In this document: piece after piece, positions 46,303 through 56,002 of the stretch | Numbering within the stretch: position 1 is the first letter of the stretch | Layout: every line of letters begins with the position of its first letter | NCBI RefSeq assembly: GCF_000591415.1 | Contig: NZ_JEMF01000021.1 | Location: 1 to 64,000 of the forward strand | Source: Cobetia crustatorum | GTDB taxonomy: Bacteria; Pseudomonadota; Gammaproteobacteria; Pseudomonadales; Halomonadaceae | Length of the DNA stretch: 64,000 nt | Reading direction: 5' to 3' | Notes under the pieces: model-generated | What the model was told of the DNA's origin: nothing | The model's input: the letters and a program-made list of their open reading frames with translations, nothing else | Database searches by the model: none | Program-made: the position numbers and the translations under genes

Positions 46303-46394
46303 AAGACCGTGACTAGCTTGATGAGGAGAAACACCGTAGCGGGGGCCTGACTCCGCCACTACGGATGGGCTTGCGCCCTGCGATGTCTGCCCGG
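46274..46394 (-). ncRNA. Candidate Fur-controlled small RNA
   Basis: Minus-strand element of about 120 nt: a Fur-box match, then TATAGG (46401-46406) as a possible -10, a 9-bp hairpin (CCGTAGTGG / CCCGCTACGG region) and a rho-independent terminator. No ribosome-site-plus-ORF is evident. It lies after the rlmA stop codon, so part of this could instead be the rlmA 3' untranslated region. No similarity to RyhB or PrrF core is recognised by eye. Confidence 0.4.
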
Positions 46395-46409
46395 ACACCG
46401 CCTATACAA

Positions 46410-46428
46410 GATAATCATTCTCATTTGC
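46410..46428 (-). promoter_or_regulatory. Fur box
   Basis: Read on the minus strand, GCAAATGAGAATGATTATC matches the 19-base Fur consensus GATAATGATAATCATTATC at 15 positions. It overlaps the expected promoter region of the small RNA proposed above. No downstream coding gene would be controlled from this position on either strand. Confidence 0.6.
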
Positions 46429-46458
46429 TTTTGCAAGGCAAACGCGAACAATTTCTAT

Positions 46459-47385
46459 TTAAGTTTTGTCTTGTGCATCTTCCAGCCCAAAGACTCTCAG
46501 CTCGCCGTGCAGTTCGACATCCAACACGTCCAATGCCTCAGCACGTGCCAGCCCTTCTCGCTCGGCACGATATAGGTGCGGCGTCATGGTCAGCAGATCA
46601 CGAATCTGGTCATTACCACTCAGTGACAGTCCTGCATGCAGGTGCTGCACGTCGCCCTGTGGTGTGAAGCCGGCCGCTACTGCGGCACTCAAGCCGGCTT
46701 CGCCACGCGCGGGTTTCAGCTCACGGTAGAGAATCTTGCGCAGGGCCAGCAGGTGCCCGCTGCCCGCCTCCAGCAATACGACACGTCCCCCAGGCTTCAG
46801 TACACGGGCGAATTCCTGCCATACCGGGAATCCGAAGGCGCAGATCACGACATCCAGACACGCATCCGCCAGCGGCAAGGCAGCATTGGTCCCGACCAGC
46901 CAGGCCGCATCGCGTGACTGCCTGGCGGCGGCCAACACGGCATGCTTGGAGATATCCAATCCTGCCGCTTCCAGCGTCACGCCACGAGCATGTGCTCCGT
47001 GCGCCAATTGGCGTAGATAGAAGCCTTCGCCACACCCGGCATCCAACACGGCCAGTGGATCAGCACCGGATGACGCGATATCTGCCTCAACTTCCTCCAG
47101 CACACGCTCTGCCAACGCCGTGGCCAGTGGCTGGTAGCCTCCCAGTGCGAACAGTCGCTGGCGTGCCATCACCATTCCCTTGCTGTCACCAGGGTCGAGG
47201 CTACGCTTGCGCTGCACCGGCAGCAGATTGACATGCCCTTGGCGGGCGATATCGAAACGATGTCCATCGACACAGCACCAGCTCTGGCCATCGCGCTTCA
47301 GTGGCTGAGCATCCAGCGGACAGATCAGGGCTGTCAGTGGTGTCATCGTGGGGCGATCAGCCGAATCGGCAACAAGCGACGTCAT
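46459..47385 (-). CDS. rlmA: 23S rRNA (guanine-N1) methyltransferase RlmA
   Basis: About 308-aa SAM-dependent enzyme methylating G745 of 23S rRNA. It has a zinc-finger-like start (ICPLDAQPL, CCVDGHRF), FDIARQGHVNLLPVQRKRSLDPGDS, the SAM motif VLDAGCGEGFYLRQL and FPVWQEFARVLKPGGRV. The usual second cysteine of the finger (CPLC) reads D here. The start may be 47385 or ATG 47346. Same strand as trmB, 111 bases after it. Confidence 0.9.
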   Translation of the reverse strand: MTSLVADSADRPTMTPLTALICPLDAQPLKRDGQSWCCVDGHRFDIARQGHVNLLPVQRKRSLDPGDSKGMVMARQRLFALGGYQPLATALAERVLEEVEADIASSGADPLAVLDAGCGEGFYLRQLAHGAHARGVTLEAAGLDISKHAVLAAARQSRDAAWLVGTNAALPLADACLDVVICAFGFPVWQEFARVLKPGGRVVLLEAGSGHLLALRKILYRELKPARGEAGLSAAVAAGFTPQGDVQHLHAGLSLSGNDQIRDLLTMTPHLYRAEREGLARAEALDVLDVELHGELRVFGLEDAQDKT

Positions 47386-47496
47386 GGATAGCAACTCTCG
47401 GGACGAGAAAGGGGAGAAAAAGAAAGCGTGTAGTGTTAAACGCAAGCGGCCACCCGAAGGCGGCCGCCATGCACAGCATCAGAACCTGAGAACGGT

Positions 47497-48296
47497 TCAG
47501 TCCTGCTTGACGAAGATCAGGTCCCACACGCCATGACCGAGACGCTCACCGCGCTGCTCGAACTTGGTCAGCGGACGAAAGTCCGGACGCGGTACATAGG
47601 GTGCGCTTTCAGCAGGTGCGGTGTTGGCGAAGCCGGAGCTTCGGCCATTTCTTCCGCCATCGCTTCCGCGTAGTTGGCCCAGTCAGTCGCCATATGAAAG
47701 TGACCGCTCGGCTTGAGCACACGACGCACTAGCTCGACGAAGGCCGGCTGCACGATGCGACGCTTGTGGTGCTTCTTCTTCGGCCACGGGTCCGGGAAGA
47801 ATAGCTGGAAGGTGTCAGCACTGCCCGCAGGCACGCAGTCCGCCAGCACTTCCAGTGCATCGTGACGATAGACGCGCAGATTGGTCAGGCCCAGCTTGTC
47901 AGCTTCATCCAGTAACTTGCCGACGCCCGGCGCATGGACCTCGATACCGATGAAGTCCGTCTGCGGGTTAGCCTGAGCCTGTTCACACAGTGACTTGCCC
48001 ATTCCGAAGCCGACTTCAATGACCAGCGGGCCACGACGGCCGAACAAGGCCTCGAGATCCAGCTCGCCCTGTTCATGACGCAAGCCAAGACGCGGGAAGA
48101 TCTCGTCGAGACCACGTGTCTGGGCCTGTGTCATACGCCCGCCGCGAATCACGTAACTCTTGATGCCACGCTTGCGGGCCACGGCTTCATCGGCCACGGA
48201 AGACGTGTCTTGTGCATCAGACGCTTGCGCAGCTGTACCAGCAACGTCAGTAGAGGGGGACGTATCGTCCTGCGGCTTGGTGGTCTCGTCAGTCAT
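47497..48296 (-). CDS. trmB: tRNA (guanine-N7-)-methyltransferase TrmB, frameshifted
   Basis: SAM enzyme forming m7G46 in tRNA. Conserved parts: [13 protein letters not shown] (SAM site), [35 protein letters not shown] (catalytic region). The frame fails after EEMAEAP: one base is missing near 47633. Restoring it gives GFANTAP, then [20 protein letters not shown] and an end at 47497-47499, a complete C-terminus of about 266 aa. The uncorrected frame would stop early at 47568. The N-terminal 45 residues are a low-complexity extension. Downstream of thiG, as in Pseudomonas. Confidence 0.88.
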
Positions 48297-48365
48297 GGTG
48301 TCGTCTTGGTCTTTGCATGAAACGATGCCGGAGCATCGGGTTCGAATTCAGGTGAGCGGCTAGGC

Positions 48366-49213
48366 TCAGCCAGTGATCAGGCCAGCTCCCGGCGATGATG
48401 CGCGAGCGGTGACGTGGGTCGGCATACGGCCTGCAAGGAAGGCGCCACGCCCTGAAATCACGGCCTGGCGCATGGCATCGGCCATCATCAATGGCTGGCG
48501 AGCATGAGCGATGGCGCTGTTCATCAGCACGCCATCACAGCCCAGCTCCATGGCAAAGGCGGCCTCGGATGCCGTTCCTAGCCCGGCATCCACCAGCACT
48601 GGCACATTGGCACGCTCGATGATCAATGACAGGGTATGCGGATTGAGAATGCCGAGACCAGAACCGATCAGCGAGCCCAGCGGCATGATGGCGCAGCAGC
48701 CGATTTCCTCAAGCTGGCGCGCGACGATGGGGTCATCAGAGGTATACACCATCACGTCGAAGCATCGGCGACCAGCTGTTCGGCAGCCTTGAGCGTCTCA
48801 ACGACGTTGGGATACAGCGTGTCTTGATCGCCCAGCACTTCCAGCTTGACCAGATTGTGACCATCGAGCAGTTCACGGGCCAGCTTGCAGGTGCGTACCG
48901 CATCACGCGCGTTGTAGCAGCCGGCGGTGTTCGGCAGGAAGGTGTAACGGCTGGGAGATAGCACGTCGAGCAGATTCGGCTCATCGCTGCTCTGGCCCAG
49001 ATTGGTACGCCGTACCGCAAAGGTGACGATTTCCGCACCAGACGTCTCGATGGCCGAGCGCGTCTCGGCCATGTCCTTGTACTTGCCGGTACCGACCAGC
49101 AGGCGCGAGGAAAACTCGCGACCAGCAATGGTCAGTGGAGCATCGCCCGGCACTTGGGTCATGGCCTGATTCAGGGTGGCGTCACGCGGTGTCTGGGCAG
49201 AACTGTCTGTCAT
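48366..49213 (-). CDS. thiG: Thiazole synthase ThiG, frameshifted
   Basis: Forms the thiazole ring of thiamine from DXP, glycine imine and ThiS-thiocarboxylate. The N-terminal part has [15 protein letters not shown] and the Schiff-base lysine region [14 protein letters not shown]; the C-terminal part has [18 protein letters not shown] and [27 protein letters not shown]. The two lie in different frames: one missing G near 48763 (expected ADGFDVMVYT) causes the break. Repaired length about 282 aa. thiS lies 54 bases upstream on the same strand. Likely an error, since both halves are intact. Confidence 0.9.
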
Positions 49214-49267
49214 GATGACCTCATCGGGCTGGACGTGAAAAAGATGTCAATCAGGTGGACAAGATGA

Positions 49268-49468
49268 TCAGCCACCACCAATGGCATGCACGATTTCGAT
49301 ACGGTCACCGTCATGCAGACGAGTGCCGGCATGCTCGCTACGTGGCACGATATCGTCATTGCACTCGACTGCCAGTCGCCGCCCCTCAAGACCCAGGCTC
49401 TCGACCAGTGCTGCAATGGTGGTGGTATCCGCGACCACGTGATCTTCACCGTTGAGCTGTATCTGCAT
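49268..49468 (-). CDS. thiS: Sulfur carrier protein ThiS
   Basis: 66-aa ubiquitin-like sulfur carrier for thiazole synthesis. It ends IVHAIGGG, the required C-terminal Gly-Gly that becomes a thiocarboxylate, and starts with the MQIQLNGE beta-strand. Directly before thiG. Length fits the family. Confidence 0.92.
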   Translation of the reverse strand: MQIQLNGEDHVVADTTTIAALVESLGLEGRRLAVECNDDIVPRSEHAGTRLHDGDRIEIVHAIGGG

Positions 49469-49583
49469 GCTATCGCTCCCGCGAAAAGAGGCCGCTATTG
49501 TAGCGGCTTTGCGTGGGTCGGCGTAAGCATTGGCGCATCGCGCTTACTTATCACCTCTGCCACTTGTTGAAGGAAATCCCGCT

Positions 49584-50003
49584 ATGCACCGCAACGACTC
49601 ACACTCTCGCCACTGGTGGCTAGCCATGGGCCTGGCCGGCATGTCTACCGTGGCCCTGGGAGCCTTTGCCAGTCATGGTCTGCGCGGCACGCTCAGCCCT
49701 GACATGCTGCGCGTTTTCGAGACCGGCGTACGCTACCAGATGTGGCATGTACTGGCGGCCGTCGGGGTACTGGCCTGGCACTCGGTGCAACCGCTGCGCG
49801 GCCAGATGCTGACGTTGAGCCTGTGGGCAGCCGGCATGTTGCTGTTCTCCGGCTCGCTGTATGCCTTGGCGACAACCTCATGCACTGCGCTAGGCATCAT
49901 CACACCCATCGGCGGCCTATTACTGCTGGGTGGCTGGCTAAGCCTCGCCATTACCGGCTGGCGTCAGCACGGTGACGAAGAAAAAGACCACAACACGCTT
50001 TAG
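49584..50003 (+). CDS. DUF423 family membrane protein (YgdD-like)
   Basis: 139-aa inner-membrane protein with four hydrophobic segments. The DUF423 signature is clear: LGAFASHGLRG near the N-terminus, VFETGVRYQMWHVLAA, LLFSGSLYALA and ITPIGGLLLLGGWLSLA. Function unknown. GAAGGA precedes the ATG at 49584. Divergent from thiS. Confidence 0.88.
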   Translation: MHRNDSHSRHWWLAMGLAGMSTVALGAFASHGLRGTLSPDMLRVFETGVRYQMWHVLAAVGVLAWHSVQPLRGQMLTLSLWAAGMLLFSGSLYALATTSCTALGIITPIGGLLLLGGWLSLAITGWRQHGDEEKDHNTL

Positions 50004-50043
50004 CAGCAGGCCCAGGCTTCCAGACTTCACTCGTCTACATCGC

Positions 50044-50460
50044 CTAGTCATCACGCTCGGGCAGCGTATAGGTCGCGGTCACGATGGCGACCGGTTCAGT
50101 ATCGCCGTGGCTGAACAACTCGATCTCACCAACGGCCAAGCGACGGCCCAACTTACGAAGACGGGCAGTGGCCATCAGATCTCTATCTCCCCGCGCGCGG
50201 CGCAGAAAGTGAATATTGAGATCACTGGTCACTGCCATTGGCTCCGGCCCTATCTCACCCAGAATGGCGACATAGAGACACACGTCCGCCAGCGCCATCA
50301 TCGCAGGGCCGGAGACGCTGCCGCCGGGACGCAGATGCTCGTCCTCGATCGCCAGCCCCATGGTGGCCCAGCCGTCGCCGACGGCCTCGATGGTGCCCAT
50401 TCGCTGGGGGAAGACATCATCGAGGAAATCCTCGATGGCAGCAGCGTGCATGACGGGCAT
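50044..50460 (-). CDS. PaaI-family thioesterase (hotdog fold)
   Basis: 138-aa acyl-CoA thioesterase-like protein. Typical PaaI elements are HLRPGGSVSGPAMMALADVCLYVAI (catalytic loop and helix) and SDLNIHFLRRA. GAGGAGC is just before the ATG. The substrate is not predictable; some homologues act on phenylacetyl-CoA or fatty acyl-CoA. Confidence 0.85.
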   Translation of the reverse strand: MPVMHAAAIEDFLDDVFPQRMGTIEAVGDGWATMGLAIEDEHLRPGGSVSGPAMMALADVCLYVAILGEIGPEPMAVTSDLNIHFLRRARGDRDLMATARLRKLGRRLAVGEIELFSHGDTEPVAIVTATYTLPERDD

Positions 50461-50612
50461 GGAGTGCTCCTCGACAGAATTACGATAGCCAGCATGATGG
50501 CGCTAACCCAAGCATGCCGGAGAATGATGCTGCCAAGGCTAGCGTCAAATGCGAAGTTCGGAAATATTCAGCGCGTAAAAAGCTCCCTCTGAGAGCCTTG
50601 TTTTACGCGTGA

Positions 50613-50647
50613 GACAACAACGGCGGCCCAGGGCCGCCGTTGTTGTC
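50613..50647. terminator. Hairpin downstream of malate synthase G
   Basis: A 16-bp perfect stem, GACAACAACGGCGGCC with its complement, and a 3-base loop. No T run follows in either direction, so it is a strong but possibly non-canonical terminator of glcB. Confidence 0.6.
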
Positions 50648-50688
50648 TTGACTCCTGATGAGCCACAGCCGTACAAGCTAGCGCCGCA

Positions 50689-52857
50689 TCAGTGCGCTTG
50701 CTGCTTCTTCTCGAGGCGGCGGCGATGCAAGACTGGCTCGGTGTAACCGCTAGGCTGCACGCGTCCCTTGAAGACCAGCTCGCTGGCAGCCTGGAAGGCG
50801 ACCGAGCCCTCAAGATCATCCGTCATCGGCTGATAGCTCGCATCGTCTGCGTTCTGGCGGTCTACCACGCCCGCCATACGTGCAAGAGTGTTCTGCACCA
50901 GCGCAGTATCAACGATGCCATGATGCAGCCAATTGGCAATGTGCTGGCTGGAAATACGCAGCGTGGCGCGATCTTCCATCAAGCCAACATCATGGATATC
51001 CGGCACCTTGGAGCAACCGGTCCCGTGGTCAATCCAGCGCACCACATAACCGAGAATTCCCTGAGCATTGTTGTCCAACTCGGCCTGAATCTCTTCGGCG
51101 CTCCACTGAGGATTGGTTTCCAGCGGAATCGTCAGCAGGTCATCAAGGCTGGCACGCGGGCGAGTGAGCAGATCATGCTGCACATCCTTCACCGACACCT
51201 GATGATAGTGCAGCGCATGCAGCACAGCCGCAGTCGGCGACGGTACCCACGCAGTGTTGGCACCGGCACGCGGATGGCCGATCTTCTGCTCCAACATCGC
51301 GGCCATCAGATCCGGCATCGCCCACATGCCCTTGCCGATCTGCGCACGTCCGCGCAGGCCACATTCCAGGCCGATATCCACGTTCCACTTCTCATAGGCC
51401 TGAATCCACGCCGAGCCTTTCATGTCGCCCTTGCGCAGCATCGGGCCGGCTTCCATCGAGGTGTGAATCTCGTCACCGGTACGGTCCAGGAAGCCAGTGT
51501 TGATGAAGGCCACCCGCGAACTGGCCGCTGCAATACAGCTCTTGAGGTTGACGGTAGTGCGGCGCTCCTCATCCATGATGCCCATCTTGATCGTCGCGTT
51601 CGGCAGTCCGAGCAGTGTCTCGACTCGTGAGAACAGTTCGTCGGCGAAAGCGACTTCCTCGGGGCCATGCATCTTGGGCTTGACGATATAGACAGAGCCA
51701 GTGCGCGAGTTACCGTGATTGCCTTCGCCCTGAAGGTCGTGAATGGCAATCAGGCTGGTGAAGATGGCATCCATCATGCCTTCCGGCGCTTCACTGCCGT
51801 CTTCGAGCAGAATGGCCGGATTGGTCATCAGGTGACCCACGTTGCGGATGAGCATCAGCGAGCGACCATGCAGCACGCGCGGCTTGCCATCGGCACCGAT
51901 GAAGTCACGATCAGCGTTGAGGCGACGCGTCATCGAGCGACCGTTCTTCTCGATCGTCTCGGTCAGATCACCCTTCATCAGGCCGAGCCAGTTGCGGTAG
52001 ACCACTACCTTGTCATCGGCATCCACTGCAGCGACCGAATCTTCGCAATCCATGATAGTGGAGAGCGCGGCTTCCATGATCAGGTCACTTACGCCAGCAG
52101 GATCAGTTTTGCCGATGGCATGTTCAGCATCAATGACCAGCTCTGCGTGCAGACCGTTATGGGCAAAGACGATGGCGCTCGGCGCGGATTCTTCGCCGCG
52201 ATAACCCAGGAAGCGCTCCGGCGACTTGAGACTGAGATCACGCCCGGCAACCCGCACCAGTAGATGGCCATCGCGGATCGCATAACCTTCACTGTCGTGA
52301 TGACTACCGCCTGCCAGCGGTGCAATGGTATCCAGCACCTGACGCGCATAAGCCACGACCTTGGCACCGCGCACGGGATTGTAGGCACCACCGCGTTCAG
52401 CACCATCATCTTCACTGACCGCGTCAGTGCCATAGAGCGCATCATAGAGCGAGCCCCAGCGCGCATTGGCGGCATTCAGGGCGTAGCGGGCATTCATTAC
52501 CGGCACCACCAACTGCGGACCCGCCTGCTGGCAGATTTCGCTGTCGACATTGCTCGTGGTCGCCTCAACGGTGTTCGGCTCTGGTAACAGATAGCCGATC
52601 TCTTCCAGGAAGGCTTTATAGACAGTGAGGTCTACCTTGCCCGGATGTTCGCGATGCCAACGGTCAATCTCGCCTTGCAAGGTCTCGCGGATTTCCAGCA
52701 ACTCGCGGTTGCGCGGTGCCAACTCATGCAACAGGGCATCAACACCCTTCCAGAAAACCGCGGGCGCGATACCAGTGCCCGGTAGCGCCTCCTGCTCAAT
52801 GAAGTGATGTAGGCCGGCATCAATGCCCAAACGTTCAATGTGAATGCGATCGGTCAT
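50689..52857 (-). CDS. glcB: Malate synthase G
   Basis: 722-aa enzyme condensing glyoxylate with acetyl-CoA in the glyoxylate/glycolate pathway. The isoform G pattern is visible: long length, [22 protein letters not shown], the catalytic [18 protein letters not shown] region, [18 protein letters not shown], and [15 protein letters not shown]. The C-terminal [14 protein letters not shown] supplies the other catalytic residues. Intact, full length. The start at 52857 fits the family. No glcDEF genes adjoin. Confidence 0.96.
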   Translation of the reverse strand: MTDRIHIERLGIDAGLHHFIEQEALPGTGIAPAVFWKGVDALLHELAPRNRELLEIRETLQGEIDRWHREHPGKVDLTVYKAFLEEIGYLLPEPNTVEATTSNVDSEICQQAGPQLVVPVMNARYALNAANARWGSLYDALYGTDAVSEDDGAERGGAYNPVRGAKVVAYARQVLDTIAPLAGGSHHDSEGYAIRDGHLLVRVAGRDLSLKSPERFLGYRGEESAPSAIVFAHNGLHAELVIDAEHAIGKTDPAGVSDLIMEAALSTIMDCEDSVAAVDADDKVVVYRNWLGLMKGDLTETIEKNGRSMTRRLNADRDFIGADGKPRVLHGRSLMLIRNVGHLMTNPAILLEDGSEAPEGMMDAIFTSLIAIHDLQGEGNHGNSRTGSVYIVKPKMHGPEEVAFADELFSRVETLLGLPNATIKMGIMDEERRTTVNLKSCIAAASSRVAFINTGFLDRTGDEIHTSMEAGPMLRKGDMKGSAWIQAYEKWNVDIGLECGLRGRAQIGKGMWAMPDLMAAMLEQKIGHPRAGANTAWVPSPTAAVLHALHYHQVSVKDVQHDLLTRPRASLDDLLTIPLETNPQWSAEEIQAELDNNAQGILGYVVRWIDHGTGCSKVPDIHDVGLMEDRATLRISSQHIANWLHHGIVDTALVQNTLARMAGVVDRQNADDASYQPMTDDLEGSVAFQAASELVFKGRVQPSGYTEPVLHRRRLEKKQQAH

Positions 52858-53172
52858 GCGTGTGCTCTCCCTGGAAACGAATAGCTGGAAACGTGACGTC
52901 AGTGGAATGGTTCACCCGTGAAATGATTCAGCGGTACAACAATTAGCGGCCGAGCGCTTACAGATCACCTCACCATACCTGATGCCATGCCTTGCGGAAG
53001 GTGGGGTTTGACCAATGAACAATAGGCTGAAGCCGGATTACCCCTCGATAGACGATTTATCGTCTCGGCTGTCGCTCGGCAACACGCAGGCCGTCATACA
53101 TCAAGAAACACTGTTCTTTCTATAGCTCGCAGCCGCGCCAGCCGCTAGCATGGCAGCATTATGGAGATGACC
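52858..53172. other. Divergent region between glcB and hydrolase gene
   Basis: 315 bases without a gene, between two divergent starts. No clear promoter, operator or repeat recognised. Confidence 0.5.
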
Positions 53173-54186
53173 ATGCCCGATTTCAGTGAACTGCTCGACC
53201 ACGGCCCTTTTATCCGCCTGCCTGACATGCTGCCGGGCCAGACGTCCAGTCCACTGGAGTGCTATCTGAGCCATTACGGCCTGGATGCCCTGCGCAGTGA
53301 AGACATCACGGTACATGCCGGACATCTGGACGCGGGTGGCTTTCGCCTGTGGGCCCAGCTGTGGACGCCACCTAAGCCGCGCGGCACCATCTTTGTGGTG
53401 CATGGCTATTTCGATCATCTCGCGCTCTATCGCCACCTGCTGGCGCATCTACTCCGCCAGGGATGGCAGGTCGCCCTGTGGGATCTACCGGGCCACGGGC
53501 TATCGTCCGGCGAACCGGCCTCGATTGACGACTTTGGCGATTACGTCGGCTGCCTGAAATTCTTCCAGCAATATCTGGAAACTCGCGAACTGGCACCACG
53601 CCCCTGGTTTGGCGTTGGTCAGAGTACCGGCGGTTCAGTGCTGGCCACCGATGCGCTGACGCGCGGCATGGACTCGCAATGGCGTGGCATCGCGCTGCTT
53701 GCCCCGCTGGTACGCCCACATGGCTGGCCGCAGTCACGCTGGCTGCACAGCATGGCGCGCCCCTTCATTGACTCCATCCCGCGCAAGTATCGTGCGAATA
53801 CCAATGATGCGGCCTTCTATGAGTTTCTCAGTACCAATGATCCACTCCAGGCTGATCGGCTGGCAGTGAAATGGGTAACGGCAATGCGCGCGTGGATTCC
53901 ACGCATACAGGCGCTCCCTCCCTGTCAGCTACCTACGCTCATCTTGCAAGGTGAACAGGATACGACTGTCGACTGGCAGTGGAACCTTGGAGTGCTGGCC
54001 AGCAAATTCCCCAATGCACGTATTCATCGTCACCCCGAAGCTCAGCATCATCTAGTCAATGAGGCAGAGCCCATCCGGACTGCACTGTTTGCCGAGCTGG
54101 ATACCTTCCTCGATGCCCTTTCGCCGCGTGTCGTGCCTGCTCATGCAGGGGATGACGACGCAGGAGCTCCGGCATGCAACGCCTGA
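53173..54186 (+). CDS. Alpha/beta hydrolase (monoglyceride lipase/lysophospholipase-like)
   Basis: About 337-aa serine hydrolase. It has the oxyanion region IFVVHGYFDHLALYRHL, GHGLSSGEPASIDDF, the nucleophile in GVGQSTGGSVLA, an acidic residue in LQGEQDTTVDW and histidine in HPEAQHHLVNE. The pattern resembles the serine aminopeptidase S33/lysophospholipase group. ATG 53173 is chosen over 53161 because GGAG lies just before it. It overlaps the next lipoprotein gene by 13 bases. Confidence 0.85.
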   Translation: MPDFSELLDHGPFIRLPDMLPGQTSSPLECYLSHYGLDALRSEDITVHAGHLDAGGFRLWAQLWTPPKPRGTIFVVHGYFDHLALYRHLLAHLLRQGWQVALWDLPGHGLSSGEPASIDDFGDYVGCLKFFQQYLETRELAPRPWFGVGQSTGGSVLATDALTRGMDSQWRGIALLAPLVRPHGWPQSRWLHSMARPFIDSIPRKYRANTNDAAFYEFLSTNDPLQADRLAVKWVTAMRAWIPRIQALPPCQLPTLILQGEQDTTVDWQWNLGVLASKFPNARIHRHPEAQHHLVNEAEPIRTALFAELDTFLDALSPRVVPAHAGDDDAGAPACNA

Positions 54187-54704
54187 TGCGCTGGGGCCGC
54201 CCGTTGGTCGTGGCGCTGTTGCTCGGGTTACTTGCCGGATGCATGGGTCTGGATAGAGTACCGCGCGCGGAGCGTGACCCGATCTACGGTCTTGGGCAGA
54301 GCGCTGCTCGCCTGATTGCCGAGCAGCACTGGTCACCGCCATTGGTGCAACAGGTTCTGCTGCTGGCACCACCCGAAGTGGATGCCACACTCGACACACA
54401 GCCCGGCGCGCTGAATGAAGCTCTGACGCGTGCCCTGCTCTCGCTGCAGGACGGCCCTCAAGTGCTTAACTGGAGCAAGGACCGCCCCGGCATCGCCAGC
54501 AATCAATGGCGTCTCGAAGCACAGCTCGAGGCCAATGGCGTCCCGCTGATGCTGTCAGACCGTACGCTACAGTCTTATCAACTGACGCTGACACTCGTGC
54601 GCAGTACCAGTGCCGAGCGCAACGAGACGCGTGAGTTGATGCTGAGCGGTGCCTTTGATCAAGCCGCGCTAGAGGCACTGGCACACACCCGAACAGCACC
54701 CTGA
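54174..54704 (+). CDS. Predicted lipoprotein, unknown function
   Basis: 176 aa. Basic start, hydrophobic run and lipobox LLAGC (cysteine at residue 23) predict a lipid-anchored protein. No domain recognised beyond a mixed helical/strand body ending TRTAP. AGGAG is 7 bases before the ATG. Overlap with the upstream hydrolase suggests cotranslation and a possible envelope lipid role, but that is inference. Confidence 0.68.
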   Translation: MQRLMRWGRPLVVALLLGLLAGCMGLDRVPRAERDPIYGLGQSAARLIAEQHWSPPLVQQVLLLAPPEVDATLDTQPGALNEALTRALLSLQDGPQVLNWSKDRPGIASNQWRLEAQLEANGVPLMLSDRTLQSYQLTLTLVRSTSAERNETRELMLSGAFDQAALEALAHTRTAP

Positions 54705-54846
54705 TGCCGTAGTGCGCATGCCGATTCTCTGGCGCGCTGATGTTTTGTCCATGTCATGCGCCAACGGCCAGCTTCCTGACGTGCCTGTTTTTCTGACACG
54801 CCTCTTTGTTCTGACATACCCACCGTTATCATTTTTCGGAGCCCAC

Positions 54847-55992
54847 ATGACCACCGCTCGATCCCGCCGCTTTCTTGCCCACCTTTATCAGGATGGGCCA
54901 CATAACCCGTTCCCCGGCATCAAGGCGCTGGAACGCAGACTGGGCCACTCGCTGCCATATCAATATGGGTCCAATGAAGGCCTGGATATGCCGCATCGCG
55001 AACTGAGCGGCGCGCTGGGCAGTGCACTGGCAGGCCTGAGCCGCAGTTACTCCGACGCCGATGCCTGGCAGTTGCGTCAGCAGTTGGCGGTGCACCTCTC
55101 TATTTCCATGGAAAGCTTGTTGGTAGATGCCGGTGCCGACAGTCTGCTGGCCTTGGCCATTAGGGCGACTGTCACTGTCGGTGAGCGTGTCGTGACCAGC
55201 GCTGGCACCTATCCGACCCTCGCTTACTTCGCCCGTGCTCAGGGTGCTGAGGTCATCGAAGTCCCTTACTCGGAAGCCTTCGCGGATGCGGCCAATGATG
55301 GGCAGTTAGCCCCCGATCTCGCGGCACTGGCTGCTGCAGCGCATGAACACGATGCGCGCATCGTCTACCTCGCCAACCCTGACAATCCCAGTGGCCATCT
55401 GCATACCGATGCTGCTGTTCGTACATTGCGCGATGCTCTTCCGGAGCACTGCAGTCTGCTGCTCGACGAGGCCTATCACGACTTCCGTGATGACGCCGCT
55501 ACCGCAGACAGTGCACCGATGACGGCCACCTTCCGCCTGCGAACCTTCTCCAAGGCCTATGGGCTGGCAGGCTTGCGCCTTGGCTTCATGATCGCAGATC
55601 CTGCCGACATCGCTCTGCTGATGAAGGTACGGATTCACTATGCGGTCAGTGCGCCAGCACTGGCAGCTGGCGAACTGCTGCTGTCACATCCTGATGAAGC
55701 AGCAGCTCACGTGACAAGCGTCATTGAGGTGCGTGAGCGCTTGGCAGCACATCTACGCTCGTTCGGTGGCGAGGTACTGCCTAGCGCAACCAATTTCATC
55801 TGCGTTCGCCTCAAGAGCGCCGAACAGGCAGCGCAGGTTCAGCAGCTGTTGCTGTCTGAAGGCGTGCTAATCAATCGTCCGCCACACCCCGCACTTGGCC
55901 ACATACTGCGCATTTCAACACTGGAAGACAGTTTGGTGCCGGGACGCCTGACTCACCTGGAACACGCCATTCAGGAAACCCCAAGCGCATGA
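54847..55992 (+). CDS. Class I/II (HisC-like) PLP aminotransferase
   Basis: 381-aa fold-type I enzyme. The PLP lysine is about K236 in TFSKAYGLAGLRLGF; the N-anchor is YLANPDNPSGHLHT and the D-x-Y motif is LLLDEAYHDF. The sequence resembles histidinol-phosphate/aromatic aminotransferases, but the N-terminus and the gene context (no his genes) do not identify the substrate. GGAG precedes the ATG at 54847; a longer in-frame start upstream is not supported. Confidence 0.85.
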   Translation: MTTARSRRFLAHLYQDGPHNPFPGIKALERRLGHSLPYQYGSNEGLDMPHRELSGALGSALAGLSRSYSDADAWQLRQQLAVHLSISMESLLVDAGADSLLALAIRATVTVGERVVTSAGTYPTLAYFARAQGAEVIEVPYSEAFADAANDGQLAPDLAALAAAAHEHDARIVYLANPDNPSGHLHTDAAVRTLRDALPEHCSLLLDEAYHDFRDDAATADSAPMTATFRLRTFSKAYGLAGLRLGFMIADPADIALLMKVRIHYAVSAPALAAGELLLSHPDEAAAHVTSVIEVRERLAAHLRSFGGEVLPSATNFICVRLKSAEQAAQVQQLLLSEGVLINRPPHPALGHILRISTLEDSLVPGRLTHLEHAIQETPSA

Positions 55993-56002
55993 GACTGATC
56001 AT

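Noticed and set aside
46310-46340. Hammerhead-ribozyme-like GATGAGGAGAAAC on the plus strand
   Set aside because: Only two bases separate the CUGAUGA-like and GAAA-like parts, too few for stem II, and no stems I and III were found.
49214-49583. TPP riboswitch before thiS-thiG, or before thiD
   Set aside because: No THI-box-like conserved segments or suitable leader length are present at either place.
50692-51630. 312-codon plus-strand frame opposite malate synthase
   Set aside because: Fully antisense to a well-conserved intact enzyme; no ribosome site or recognisable domain.
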